The notes below the pieces were generated by a model. That model saw nothing but the letters and a program-made list of their open reading frames with translations, was not told the DNA's origin and searched no databases. From the NCBI GenBank assembly GCA_015680905.1, contig CM027379.1, forward strand, positions 101,235,001-101,299,000: DNA of 64,000 nt, given 5' to 3'. The DNA comes from Coptis chinensis. Taxonomy: Eukaryota; Streptophyta; Magnoliopsida; Ranunculales; Ranunculaceae. Positions within the stretch are counted from its first letter, which is position 1. Each line of letters begins with the position of its first letter. Shown here one piece after another: positions 1 to 10,148 of the stretch. The translations under genes and the position numbers were made by a program.

Positions 1-264
1 GTTAGTTCATGTGCTTGTGCTATTGAGATAAATGAATGTGATAAGAATTACCAAATGCTAGACCGGCGGGTGAGTTTTGTCTTGGTGTGTTATGCATTCT
101 TCTTCTGTGTGTATGGTTTCCCTTTGCTCTCAACTTAAACATTCTTTCGATGCTTGCTTGTTTTGCCTTTAGTTTTTTGGAGATATCAATTTAGTTCTGC
201 ACTGTAAAATAAATTAGTCAATAAAATAAATATATACAAACTAATATGGCATGCTCTCTATAGG

Positions 265-498
265 ATGGCTGGCTCCTCGTGCTACTATGAATGTTATTGT
301 GCTATGAATAATGGAGATCAGCTTATGAAGGCCTCACAATATAATATACGAGGAATAAGCAACGAAAACTCATCAGATGAAGCATTCGAGAGATGGAGAA
401 AGCTTTGTGGATTTGTTATGAATCCTAAGCGTAGGTTTCGTTTCACTACCAATCTTTCCAAACGTTATGAAGCTCAGGCTATGTGTCAAACCAATCAG
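265..498 (+). pseudogene. ACA-type Ca2+-ATPase first-exon fragment
   Basis: This exon encodes the N-terminal autoinhibitory, calmodulin-binding region of a type IIB (ACA1/ACA2-like) calcium pump. Residues 36-78 carry the family signature: SSDEAFERWRKLCGF, then NPKRRFRF, then NLSKRYEA, ending at TNQ. In known ACA1/ACA2 genes an intron follows TNQ, and here TNQ is directly followed by a GT donor at 499. The splice site is therefore preserved, which points to a copy of genomic DNA and not a retrocopy. Residues 1-30 are unlike the family and may be spurious; an AG precedes the ATG. No transporter exons follow; SABATH sequence appears 740 bp later. The intact protein would be about 1,000 residues with 10 membrane segments, so this is a non-functional fragment unless fused to something outside the visible frame. 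Confidence 0.8.
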
Positions 499-1235
499 GT
501 TGTTACATTTCCTACGTTGTCTCGTTTGTAAAATTTGTGCATGTTGATTTTTTCTTCTCCGGAACTTTCTCTACACAAGTCACTTTAATTTTTTTCTTAT
601 GATGTGACAATAAAATTTGGATTCTCTAATTTTTTGAACAAAAAATCAATGTGAGTTGGGGTTCGGAATGGAATTTTTATTCAATTGTAATTGAGGATAT
701 AGGTTTATCTATTTATTTATAGTTTGAGGACCCGTAGTTTTAGGAGTTGACTCAGTTCTAGGACTATTATTTCCATTAATAAGGATATGGTAATTGGTCA
801 GACTACAATAAAGACACTTATTAGCTTCCTTGTTCTAATCCATGACGTCTATTATACAGGATGGACGTAGAATAACCGGAAATAAACGGTGAAAGTTTAA
901 TAAGATAGAAATGAAATTGAGATTAATATTGTTCCATTTTTATTTTTTCACAAGTAAGTCGATCAATTCCATTCTTTATTTTCAGGCTCAAAGTAAGAAT
1001 TGAGATGAAAGAGGAGAAAGAGTAAACCCCCCTTTCAGGACTTGGTATCAACTATGTGGTAAGGTCATCGAGCCTCCACCGACTTCGAAGCCTACCTCAG
1101 TGAGGCAGCCTTGAAGGAAGGCTAGAAGAGCTGAAGCATTTCAAAGTGGAATACCTGTTGTGCACTAATGTGACTGTACTAATGTGCAGTTAGTTGGAGC
1201 AAGATGTTCATCTGCATATGTAACGACCTACATGG
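499..1235. other. Spacer between gene fragments
   Basis: AT-rich sequence after the calcium-pump exon, with no coding homology I recognise. The first part probably is retained intron. It contains the first copy (834-886) of a roughly 53-bp repeat that recurs at 2618-2670. Confidence 0.5.
834..886 (+). repeat. 53-bp direct repeat, copy 1
   Basis: Begins TCTAATCCATGACGTCTATT and recurs at 2618-2670 with a few substitutions. The pair brackets the SABATH and seipin fragments. Confidence 0.7.
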
Positions 1236-1655
1236 GTATTCAGTGGAATACAGAGAGGGGCAATGGATGGTGCCAAGGGAATGATAAGAGAAGCGATTGG
1301 AGAGAAGCTTCATGTTTCTTCTTCCTCTCCATCAAACACAATTATTTATATTGCAGACTTGGGATGTTCAGTAGGACATAATACACTCCTTGCAATACAG
1401 ACCATAGTAGAAGCCATAGAATGCAAATTTCAATCGCAAGGCCTTAGCCCTCAAACCCTTGAGTTTCAAGTATTCTTTAGTGATCAAGTCTCAGATGACT
1501 TCAACAAACTCTTCACTTCCCTTTCTCCCAAAAGACAATATTTTGCAGTAGCAGTACCCGGTTATTTTTACTCTCGCCTTTTTCCCAAGTCTCTCCATTT
1601 TATTTACTATTCATATTCACTTCAATGGCTCTCGAAAGTACCAAAAGAAATCTAA
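1236..1655 (+). pseudogene. SABATH carboxyl methyltransferase fragment
   Basis: The SABATH family transfers methyl groups from S-adenosylmethionine to small carboxylic acids such as salicylate, jasmonate and loganate. The open frame from 1263 begins MDGAKGMIREAIGEKL, then shows SAM-binding motif I as IADLGCSVGHNTL (about residues 29-41), then FSDQVSDDFNKLF and a VPGYFYSRLFPKSLHF segment corresponding to the usual VPGSFYGRLFP region, ending at QWLSKVPKEI. The usual N-terminal residues (MNGGDGxxSY) are missing, and traces of that region at 1236-1262 are one base out of frame. The frame stops after PKEI; the C-terminal two thirds of the roughly 360-residue enzyme are absent. It is a truncated, frameshifted copy. 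Confidence 0.85.
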
Positions 1656-1788
1656 TGAAACAAATCAAGGACGCTATGATTAGTGCTACTGGATTCTTAC
1701 AATGTTGAATGTGCCCAATCTAACTGCATATGTTGATGCATTGCGAGGTATGGTTTCAGACTAAAGTTTTCTGGACTAAAGTTTTCTT

Positions 1789-2480
1789 TTGAAGTTGGTG
1801 GTGAGGTTTTGTTGGGGATTTTTCTGGTCAGCTTATGTGTGTTTCTTGTTGTTTGGTTTGCTAGTATTGGGATTCCTTATAGGTGGTGTTACAATGTACT
1901 ACCTTGATGAAGAACCGATTCACATAACAGAGAACCTGAACTTCGATTATACCAAGAGTGTTATTTCCATCATCATGTCTTGCCCAAGCGTGTCATGTGG
2001 CTTGAACTGTAAAGAGAATATTGAACTTGAAAAATATGTAGGATCGCGTGTTATAGCTCCTAATTAGAATTTGAATCTTGCTATTTCATTGAAGTTGCCG
2101 GAGTACAATCAGAATCTTGGAGATTCCAGGTATATACATTTGCTTCACTTTAAAAAATGTTAGATGTTTTACGTTCTATGTGTAGTGATTCTGTTGTATG
2201 CCTGTAGATCTAAGTTTTACGTGCTTTTCGTGCTTATGCTAGTTTCGTTGTCTTCCTGCATTCCATCATGTTGGGAACACCTTTCCTTGGAAAGACTGCA
2301 AAGGACCCTTCTCAAAACTTTGGTTCTTTGATCCTTAATTGTACACCATGGTTGTTCATTATATATGTGTGTCTGACTTAATGACTTATCGAACAATGTT
2401 GTGTGTATAGGTTAAGGTGGACCTCTTGTCGACTGATGGTGAAGTTACTGCCAGTCCAAGCTATCCATGTTGATCTAAAT
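1789..2480 (+). pseudogene. Seipin (SEIPIN2/3-like) fragment
   Basis: Seipins are ER membrane proteins that shape lipid droplets. The first piece (1789-2067) encodes a hydrophobic segment (about residues 10-36), then MYYLDEEPIHITENLNFDYT, then CPSVSCGLNCKENIELEKYVGSRVIAPN, matching the start of the plant seipin luminal domain. An in-frame TAG at 2065-2067 replaces the residue after PN; beyond it the same frame continues NLNLAISLKLPEYNQNLGDS to a GT donor near 2129. A second exon lies at about 2411-2480 (VKVDLLSTDGEVTASPSYPC), as expected for the next seipin exon. Introns are retained. The nonsense codon and missing C-terminus make it a pseudogene fragment, in the same orientation as the two fragments before it. 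Confidence 0.8.
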
Positions 2481-2617
2481 CGAATACATCATCGCTTAGT
2501 CTGTTGATCTAAATAATGATTTTGTCTACACAGTGGGTGTTAGCGACTATTTTTATATATTAAATACGGTGGCATATAAACAGGTATGTACAATTGACTA
2601 TCTAATCTTCGAAATAA

Positions 2618-2670
2618 TCTAATCCATGACGTCTATTATATAGGATGGATGTAGAAGAACTGGAAATAAA
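2618..2670 (+). repeat. 53-bp direct repeat, copy 2
   Basis: Second copy of the sequence at 834-886; lies 50 bp upstream of the solo LTR. Confidence 0.7.
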
Positions 2671-2724
2671 ACATAGAAGATATCTTCCTTTCAGAAAAAA
2701 AAAATCACAGGTAAGTCTGGTAAG

Positions 2725-3375
2725 TGTTAGAATAGTTGTATGAACACAAAGACAACTAAAAGTAGAAACGAGAAGAAGCGAGAGCAATGAAGAAACAAGG
2801 ACATCGATGAATCGGGAATAACCAAGGCGCGGATTAGGTCAGTCCTTAAGGAAAGATTTAAGCCTTCCAATGGTGAAAGTAAAGACAACGATTGGCGTCT
2901 TCCTCCACGAGGATTCAATGGTTAACGAAAGAACCGACTTTGCACTAGAACAGACTACCCTCTAGAACGACAATATAACTCTCTCGGCGGCCGAAGAAGA
3001 AGACAAGAAGAAAAATTTGGTTTGAGTTTTCTGTTTCTCTGAGTTGAGTTTCTGATCAAGTCTATACCTCTATGGACTCACAGTCCTATTTATAGAGGTT
3101 AGTTTGGTCTCCTAAACAGATAAGGAAGAGAGACCAACTCCTAATAGAACACCGAAACTTAATGCTGAAGAAAAAAGCAAAACAAGTTTAGGCAATTGGT
3201 CAAACCACTACCCACAACAGTAAGCCCAAGCCCAGGCCCGAACCCTACCCGATGTGGTGGATAACCAATGTGGGACTATCTACTATGCACTAAAGTGGAG
3301 AGAACACATATGGTTCATCTCCTCCACTTTGCACACACTTACAAGTATTTCGAAATACACTTAGAGATTCCAACA
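2725..3375 (+). mobile_element. Solo LTR, 651 bp, TSD GTAAG
   Basis: Starts TGTTAGAAT and ends ATTCCAACA, so the ends are short inverted repeats with the TG...CA termini of an LTR. It is flanked on both sides by GTAAG (2720-2724 and 3376-3380), a perfect 5-bp target duplication. It contains a promoter-like stretch with TATTTATAGAG near 3090-3100. No internal retrotransposon sequence or second LTR is present, so it is best read as the product of LTR-LTR recombination. Orientation cannot be fixed from the termini alone; plus is assumed from the TATA-like box. Confidence 0.85.
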
Positions 3376-3641
3376 GTAAGTACAATCATACACCTTACAT
3401 AATTGTACAAACATAGAAGTGTGGTATAATGTTGTTGATTTGCAGATACATGGATGAATAGATAATGAGGAAAAGAGAAAAAGAAGAGATAATACCTTTC
3501 AATGAATCAACAGGAAGAACGTAGAAAATGAAGATGAGTAGGAAGAACGTAGATGGTAATGGAAAAAAAAAATAGTAATCAGAAGATGAACAGGACGATG
3601 AGTAGGAAAAATTATGTTTAATATAGAAGAGAACTACACCA

Positions 3642-3846
3642 TTCAATTGCTAATAGAATTTGTTATCTATTTGTCATACATAGATTCGATTGCTAATAGA
3701 ATTTCTTTCTTATTTGTCATCCATCGCAGGAAGAAACTTTTGTTTTCTTGACAGACAGGTTCTCTGTTCGTCAAAATTGTTCGCTCGTAGGAAGGAACTT
3801 TTGTTTTTATGAAAGACAGGTTCTCTGTTCGTTAAAATTGTTCGCC
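3642..3846 (+). repeat. Two adjacent tandem duplications
   Basis: A 43-bp unit containing ATTGCTAATAGAATTT is present twice (about 3642-3684 and 3685-3727). It is followed directly by a 60-bp unit containing ACAGGTTCTCTGTTCG, also present twice (about 3727-3786 and 3787-3846). Copies differ by a few bases. No gene is involved. Confidence 0.75.
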
Positions 3847-4653
3847 TAAATAGTTTCCTATCAGAAGTTGTTTTCGTACATTCAAAACAATTGGGATTTG
3901 TAGTAGTTTCCTTAGTTGTATACAACACTATCAGAAACCCACGTTAATACGAATTGGGTTTTCTATTGCCTCGTGAAAAGTCTATAGAGTTTTAGTGGAG
4001 AGATGAGTCTACGGGGACAGTTTTAGTAGATCCACGTGGGAGAGCTCTGTTATAAGAAATTGCCACCTAGGATTGTGATTGTCCACCTCAGAAGTACTCT
4101 GCTTTAATATAGAGAGAGCTGATAGTAGTTGTGATAACATATAATGTTTATCTCAAACTGTAACCTTCTTATCAGTTATCTAGACGGGGACATTTTACAT
4201 TCGGAGCTGCACGACGCAACACGTTAAAGTTGGTTGTTTACATGCATTCCTCTTAAAGTAACTGGAAACGTGTCCCTCTCTAAATTTGGTTTCTTTCTAG
4301 TTTCTGGTTGTTGTTGTTATATGTATCGACCTTCAATTCAGAATTTAATAGTAAAAAAGCGCCAAAATAACATTTTAATTGTGTGGAATTTATTAAACCA
4401 ACCTGTAATCTATTTCAATGACCAAATTACCCTTAAACTTAATGAAGTACGCTAAACCCAGCTGGTCGAATTTGGAGTGGTATTGCATTTGGTTTTTTCG
4501 TGGAAGAAATTTATCATAACGAACAATACCACTATTGGACATTTCCACCACATCTGCAGTGGACGTGCCACTTTCTGTTCATGGACTGACATATAGACTG
4601 AAAGGTTACGTATTTAGGAGATTATGACCATTGTTATGTCCCGAATCATACCC
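3847..4653. other. Non-coding flank of PIF element
   Basis: No coding homology. On the minus strand, around 4115 down to 4060, the sequence CTCTATATTAAAGCAGAGTA resembles Helitron left ends, but no partner end was found. Confidence 0.35.
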
Positions 4654-4789
4654 TTAGAGCATTTGCAATGCAGGTGAAAGTTTTCCCTCCCTTATTCACA
4701 GCCACCTCATCACTTATTCACCCTCTTTTCACCAAAACGGTGAAAAACAAGGTGAAGCTGTGCAATGCAAAGGTGAATAAAATATTTCG

Positions 4790-4885
4790 GACGGAATGTT
4801 AGATTCCGTCTTGAGGTTTTTGATTGAGACGGAATGTAACATCCCGTCTGGTATTTTATAACGAGACGGAATGTAACATCCCGTC
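4790..4885. repeat. Palindrome block, left (3 copies)
   Basis: Three 21-bp imperfect palindromes of the form GACGG-N11-CCGTC at 4790-4810, 4828-4848 and 4865-4885. The first has perfect 8-base arms (GACGGAAT/ATTCCGTC). The other two read GACGGAATGTAACATCCCGT plus C. Their position just inside the TIR suggests binding sites for the transposase or the Myb-like protein (inference). Confidence 0.85.
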
Positions 4886-4976
4886 TGATGACTCAATATG
4901 AACAGACGCGAACAGACTCCATTTTTACTTCCTTCCCAGCCAAAATTGCAATTTTCTAGCCTCCATTAACAAGCTT

Positions 4977-7410
4977 TTGACACAAACTTCCATTCCTAAT
5001 GACTTCTCTACCCCAAATGCATCCCCACCAACCTCACCACATAAAGAGCATTCCCGATGGTTTGGAAATGTCAAAATTTCCAAAAAAAAGGGCAAAAATG
5101 ATCGTCATCAAGAACGCGTAATGTGGGCGAGGAGGACGAAATTGAACTTGGGTTCAATTTTCCACCGCGTTGTGAAATCGAGGAACACCAACCATTAGCG
5201 TCAATATCGGTCCGACACGTAGCAAATCGAGTGGCGGAGTCTCAAGTAAGTTTTTGATTTTTTTTATGTTAATTATTATTATTTATATTAGTTTATATCA
5301 AGTTTGTTGTTGTGTAATTAGTTTGAATTTGTCGCATTGTTTTAAAAAAAATAGTTGTAATTATATCGTATTACGTGTTGGTTGAATGTAGGAAGTACAC
5401 CTATGGAAAGTGCGTTGTGCACTTTCAAATGTTGTGTCGTGGTGGCGTTGTATAAAATCAAAAACGGATCCTAATTTTGTCATGGTTACCGACATTATAT
5501 CCGCCACACCATTTGAGAACTTGTTGAATTCTAATTTGGGACAAAATGATCAAGCGTTGTTGTTTGGGATAGTTGAGCGGTGGTGGCAAAATACCCACAC
5601 ATTCCATTTCCCATGGGGTGAGCTTGGGATTACCCCTCTTGATTTCACAATGCTCACGGGTATCCCAATTAGTTATAGAGATGTCGTTCCTTTTGATGAA
5701 ACTTTAGAGGTTTTTACTACGGCGATGAGTTTCTTTGAAGGTTTTGATTTGGTTGAAAATGATGAGCAAGACGGGTTTTTGAGATTATCGGTTGAGCAGT
5801 TTAAGAAAGGAGCTATAAATATGAGTTGGTTTACTTCGAGATATTTGAATAGACTCAAGGAGAAGCCAAAAGACTATCATATTGGTGAGGAGTCGATCCA
5901 CGAGTATGTACGTGCCTTCCTCTTCTACTTTGTTGGTGCGGTATTATTTGGATATGCTGATAGTTATTTATGTATCGGGTGGATGGCCGCTGTCTCAGAT
6001 GTAGAGAGGATGTGGGATTATGACTGGGGTCAATCCATCTTGACATACCTTTACCGCTGGCTAGACCTCGCAGTTGAGACGAAAGCCGCTAAAGGCAATT
6101 TGTGTGGCTTTCTTTGGATTATACCGATAAGTCTTATTTATTAAGTTATTGTTTCATTTCATTTATTTATCTAATTATTAATGTTGACATGTTTATATAT
6201 ATATTGTATTTTATCTATTGATGGCAGTATTGGTGGTACGAACATTTTCGTGTGATGCATCCTGTGTTGAAGAGGTTGGAAAAGGATGAGACTCATGACC
6301 TGATTCCACGTATTCAAGCATGGGGGCTTCATCGTAGGCAGAGGGGGTATGGGGACCTATTGCATAATATTCATAACACTCATCAGCAGATTGAGCTTTT
6401 AGGAGCTACCCAAATTGAATGGCAACCCTGGGCCGAGTCCTTCATCTTTCAGACCCCTTATGCGGATATTCCAGATGTTCCAGAGAACACTGAGTACCGT
6501 AGACTATCCTATATGTGTCATAGAGCAAGGTTTCTTTCTGGGCGAATGATACTTATAGGGTCGATCCAACACATGGTACCTTGGGGACAGATGTTGGCGG
6601 CAAGTATCTGGAGAGATTGTTATACCTTACCCACCACCCATAGATATGACAGCCTCGATATTCTTCTTGCTACTCCTTTCACACTATAGAGCAAACCCAA
6701 ATGAGTGGCGACGATCGGTTTTCATTTTACGGGGAGACTATGACTTATATTGGAAGAGGGTTGGTCGAGGTCTCTTGCTAGGTGTGCGTTATACGGGGCA
6801 CCAATTTTGAAGGGGTTACTACGGAGCATTGAGGCCCGACATTCATTTCGGGAGGAGTGGAGTTGCCACGCAGATCCACAACCCAAGGTGTTTCATGATA
6901 TTCAGATGCCATGAAAGAACTCCACGATATTTGATGATGATGACCTTTGGCACTCGAGCATGATTACTTCTCGGGGGCAAGATATGAGAATACCTATTCC
7001 ACCGGTAGATGCCGCAGATGGTAGCAGATTTGTGTCAAGATCTGAGTTTGAAGCAGTTAGCCGAGGTTAGTATGATTTGAATTTATTCATGATTTGTTAT
7101 TATTAGTATTCACTATAACCCATAACATGCATTTGTTTTGTTAAATAGGATGAAGTAAGGTCGGAGCTCCTTAACTACAGCTCTCTCAGTTATGCCATGC
7201 GTGAGTCCTTCATGGAGTCCTCTCGTCACAGTTTTGAGTACTTACAAGAAGAGCGAAATTGAACTTTGCAGCTTCAGAGACGTGTGCAAGAGTTGGAGAA
7301 TGCTGCAAGTGCCACACCTCAAGCTCAACCTCAACCAGAGAGGCGACAACGACGTAGGGGGGAGAGCTCTTCGACCGAGCCTTCTCGTAGGGGGAGGAGG
7401 TCTCAGTAGA
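4977..7410 (+). pseudogene. Plant mobile domain (MAIN-like) passenger gene, broken
   Basis: The PMD (PF10536 type) is found in the nuclear MAIN/MAIL1 and PP7-long-form proteins and in transposon-borne copies. Exon 1 ends HVANRVAESQ at 5245 with GTAAG donor. Exon 2 (5392-about 6122) carries the domain core: QALLFGIVERWWQNTHTFHF, PWGELGITPLDFTMLTGIPI, and later an AFLFYFVGAVLF helix. Exon 3 (6228-7065) begins YWWYEHFRVMHPV; exon 4 (7149-7410) ends in an Arg/Ser-rich tail after a coiled-coil-like LQLQRRVQELENAA. Lesions: exon 2 appears to end at ATAAGT where a GTAAGT donor is expected; one extra base near 6572 shifts the frame just before YLGDRCWRQ; a TGA sits at EERN* in exon 4; exon 1 has no clean start. 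The intron structure shows a genomic-type copy and not a retrocopy. Confidence 0.85.
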
Positions 7411-8233
7411 TATTTTTTTGTAGTTTGTAATAATTGTGCGCCATTACTTGTCTTATGGCGTTTGTGATTGTTGTTTGTAATGACTTTTTTATTAGCAGGT
7501 TTTTCTTTGATGAGTTTTGGATATGAATATGTCATTAAACAAAGGAGGTTATGTCCAATTTTTTTTAGAAATTACAAGTTAGTTTTTTTACCGAGTTTCT
7601 GTGTTAGACTTGGGTGTTGTTCATGATTGTTGTTTGTCTTATTTATTATTTTCAAAGTATATTAACAGGTTTTGGATATGAATATGTCAATAAAACAAAT
7701 GAGGTTATAGCAAAAAAAATTAAAAATTTATAAGTTCGTATGTTTCCAAAAATTTCACATTCGTTTCACTCATTTCCTGTCTTTGTTGAAATAGAAAATT
7801 TTGATGGAATATCACTCATTTTTGCAGGTGGTTTGGTTCTGACAGGTTCTGACATGAATAGTGTATGGGGATACTGAGACAGAATGTAACATCCCATCTA
7901 GTTTTTTTAGATCGAGACGGAATGTAACATCCCGTTTGGTTTTTAAGTCCTTCTCACTGCATCTTTTACTATTCCAAACATTGGAATTATGGATGGGGAT
8001 GGTGGCCCATTGAAATTATTGAGGGTACATTTGGATAGACATTTGGATACAATGTGTTGTCACTTGGAGAGTGAACAAAAATCTGATAAAATGTGTTGTC
8101 AATTGGTAAGTGGACCAAAATCGAAGTATCACATGTGACCTTACCTTTCATATTTCGTTTTACTCTTCTTTCTTTTAGATCAAACAAACAAACAACCATC
8201 TTCTTCCCCACAACCAAGCTAAAAATAGGAAAA
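7411..8233. other. Junction between passenger and transposase
   Basis: Non-coding. Holds a short repeat (AGGTTTTGGATATGAATATG-like sequence near 7497 and again near 7666) and the middle palindrome block at 7878-7936. I see no gene. Confidence 0.5.
7878..7936. repeat. Palindrome block, middle (2 copies)
   Basis: Two copies of the same 21-bp motif at 7878-7898 (degraded: GACAG...CCATC) and 7916-7936 (GACGG...CCGTT). Subterminal repeats are not expected here, 3.2 kb from the nearest end. Confidence 0.85.
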
Positions 8234-9735
8234 ATGTCTAGAGAAAAAAAAAATTGCATATAACCAAAGGTTATGGGGAGGATCTAGTAGTAACAATTCG
8301 TCTTCAGGTTTTACCGAGTCGTCTTCTGGTACTTCTGCTGAAGATGACTACATGGAAAGAGTAAGAGATGAGCATAATGATATGATGAGGCGAAGGAGGA
8401 GGAGGAGGTTGCAATTATTATTATCTACTGTTGGGGCATTAATGACTCAAGCAGCCATTGAAATTGAAGATGTGGATACAGACAAACGCGGTGGATTTGT
8501 GAAGGGCAGAGAGTACACGTTTAGAGATGGTGGTGATTTCAGTAAACAAAAGGTAATGAGGGATTACTTCACAACACCTTGTAGGTGGCCTCCTCATAAG
8601 TTTAGACGAAGGTACAGGATGACAAGAGAGCTTTTTATGTATATGTTGCATACTGTTGCATCATTCGACGATTACTTTAAAGACAAGGTGGATGCATTGG
8701 GTCGGCAAGCAATTTCTGGGTTACATAAGGGACTAGCTGCAGTTGCACAATTAGCAACTGGTTGTTCTTCTGATTCAACGGATGAGTATTTACAAATTGG
8801 AGATTCCACAGCAAATGTATCTATAAAGCGTTGGTACAAGACAATAATCACAGTGTTTGAGGAAGAGTACTTGAGACGACCAACTGAGGCAGACACTGCT
8901 AGGATATTAGCTGAAAATGCAGCAAGGGGTTTTCCATGAATGCTTGGATCAATCAACTGTATGCACTGGGTGTGGAAGAATTGTCCAAGTGGATGGGCTG
9001 GAACACATGTAGGGTACAAGAAGGAACCAACTTTGATACTTGAAGCCGTTGCAGACAAACATTGTTGGATCTGGCATTGCTTCTTAAAACTTTACGTGTT
9101 CGCGATAATGACATTAACATGCTTCATCGTTCTCATGTTTTAAATCATTAGAGCAAGGTGAGGCTCCGCTGTTGCATTTAATGTGAATGGTAATGACTAT
9201 GATATGGGATATTATCTTGCTGATGGTATTTACCCAAAATGGGGCACATTTGTTCAAGCCATTCGTTATCCAAGAAATAAGCATGAAAAGATCTTTACTC
9301 AACGTCAAGAAGCTGCAAGAAAGGATGTTGAAAGGACGTTGAAAGGACGTTTAGAGTTTTGCAGGCACGATGGCATATTGTTAAGGCTTCTGCGCATTGT
9401 CATAGTGTTGTTGTTCTTGGAGACATAATGAAGGCATGCATTATAATGCATAATATGATTGTTGAGAATGAACGTGAAAGTGGAGTTTGGAATTGGAAAG
9501 GTCGAGGAAAGAAACAATACCCGCTCTTTTCGGGGAAGATGATGGTTTTCATTTTGTCTATCAGATGATTGAAGCAAGAAATAAGATCAGAAATCAAGTT
9601 ACACATACTAATCTTCAAAAGGACTTAGTTGAACATGTTTTTAATTGAACTAGCATTGAAGAAACAGCAGATCCGGTACCAATTTATGATCCAAATTGGT
9701 CGGATCCAGATGAGGGAGAAGGAGGCAAAAATTAA
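8234..9735 (+). pseudogene. PIF/Harbinger DDE transposase, broken
   Basis: This is the DDE nuclease that cuts and joins Harbinger ends. The open part from 8352 contains the family's YFTTPCRWPPHKFRRRYRM and RWYKTIITVFEEEYLRRPT segments, then GFP*MLGSINCMHWVWKNCP with the first catalytic Asp position read as Asn (usual GSIDCMHW) and a TGA replacing Gly at 8937-8939. ILEAVAD follows. After a frameshift near 9083 comes NDINMLHRSH (second Asp region), then after another VNGNDYDMGYYLADGIYPKW, ARKDVER (catalytic Glu region), and QARWHIVK...ACIIMHNMIVENE. An 11-bp tandem duplication (GTTGAAAGGAC, about 9328-9349) causes another frameshift. An upstream ATG at 8234 joins the frame only if the A11 tract at 8244-8254 loses a base. 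At least four disabling changes are visible. Confidence 0.92.
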
Positions 9736-9762
9736 AATGGAAATGAAAGTGTATTTCCTATG

Positions 9763-10140
9763 TATTTCCTAACGTGAACTATTAAGTTCCAACGTATTTC
9801 CTATGTATTTCCTAATGTATTTCCTATGTAATTCCTAATGTATTTCCTATGTAATTCCTATAAGTTCTTATGTGTTTAATGAGTTGTGTTTTAATGAACT
9901 ATATTACAATGTATTTTAATTTTATTGGTAATTGTATTTCTATGAAAATAATTATATTGGACAGAACATACATAGTGCATTAATTAAAAAAACAGTTAGA
10001 TAAAAATACATAGTTCATTAATTAAAAATACAATGAAATTAAAATACATAGTGCATTAATTAAAAAGACAGTGAAATTAAAATACATAATGCATTAATTA
10101 AAATACATATTGCTTTAATTAAAATAAAATACTATATATT
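9763..10140. repeat. AT-rich short tandem repeats between converging genes
   Basis: From about 9763 to 9862, 12-14 bp units built on TATTTCCTATG and TAATTCCTAATG repeat. From about 9965 to 10130, a unit containing AAATACATAGTGCATTAATT repeats about four times. They lie in the 3' flank shared by the transposase and the Myb-like gene, which converge here. Confidence 0.75.
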
Positions 10141-10148
10141 ACATAAGC

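Noticed and set aside
1184-1381. 65-codon open frame overlapping the SABATH fragment
   Set aside because: It is a frame shadow; the SABATH motifs are in the frame starting at 1263.
4055-4130. Helitron left end on the minus strand
   Set aside because: The sequence resembles known left ends, but no hairpin-CTRR partner was found at lower coordinates.
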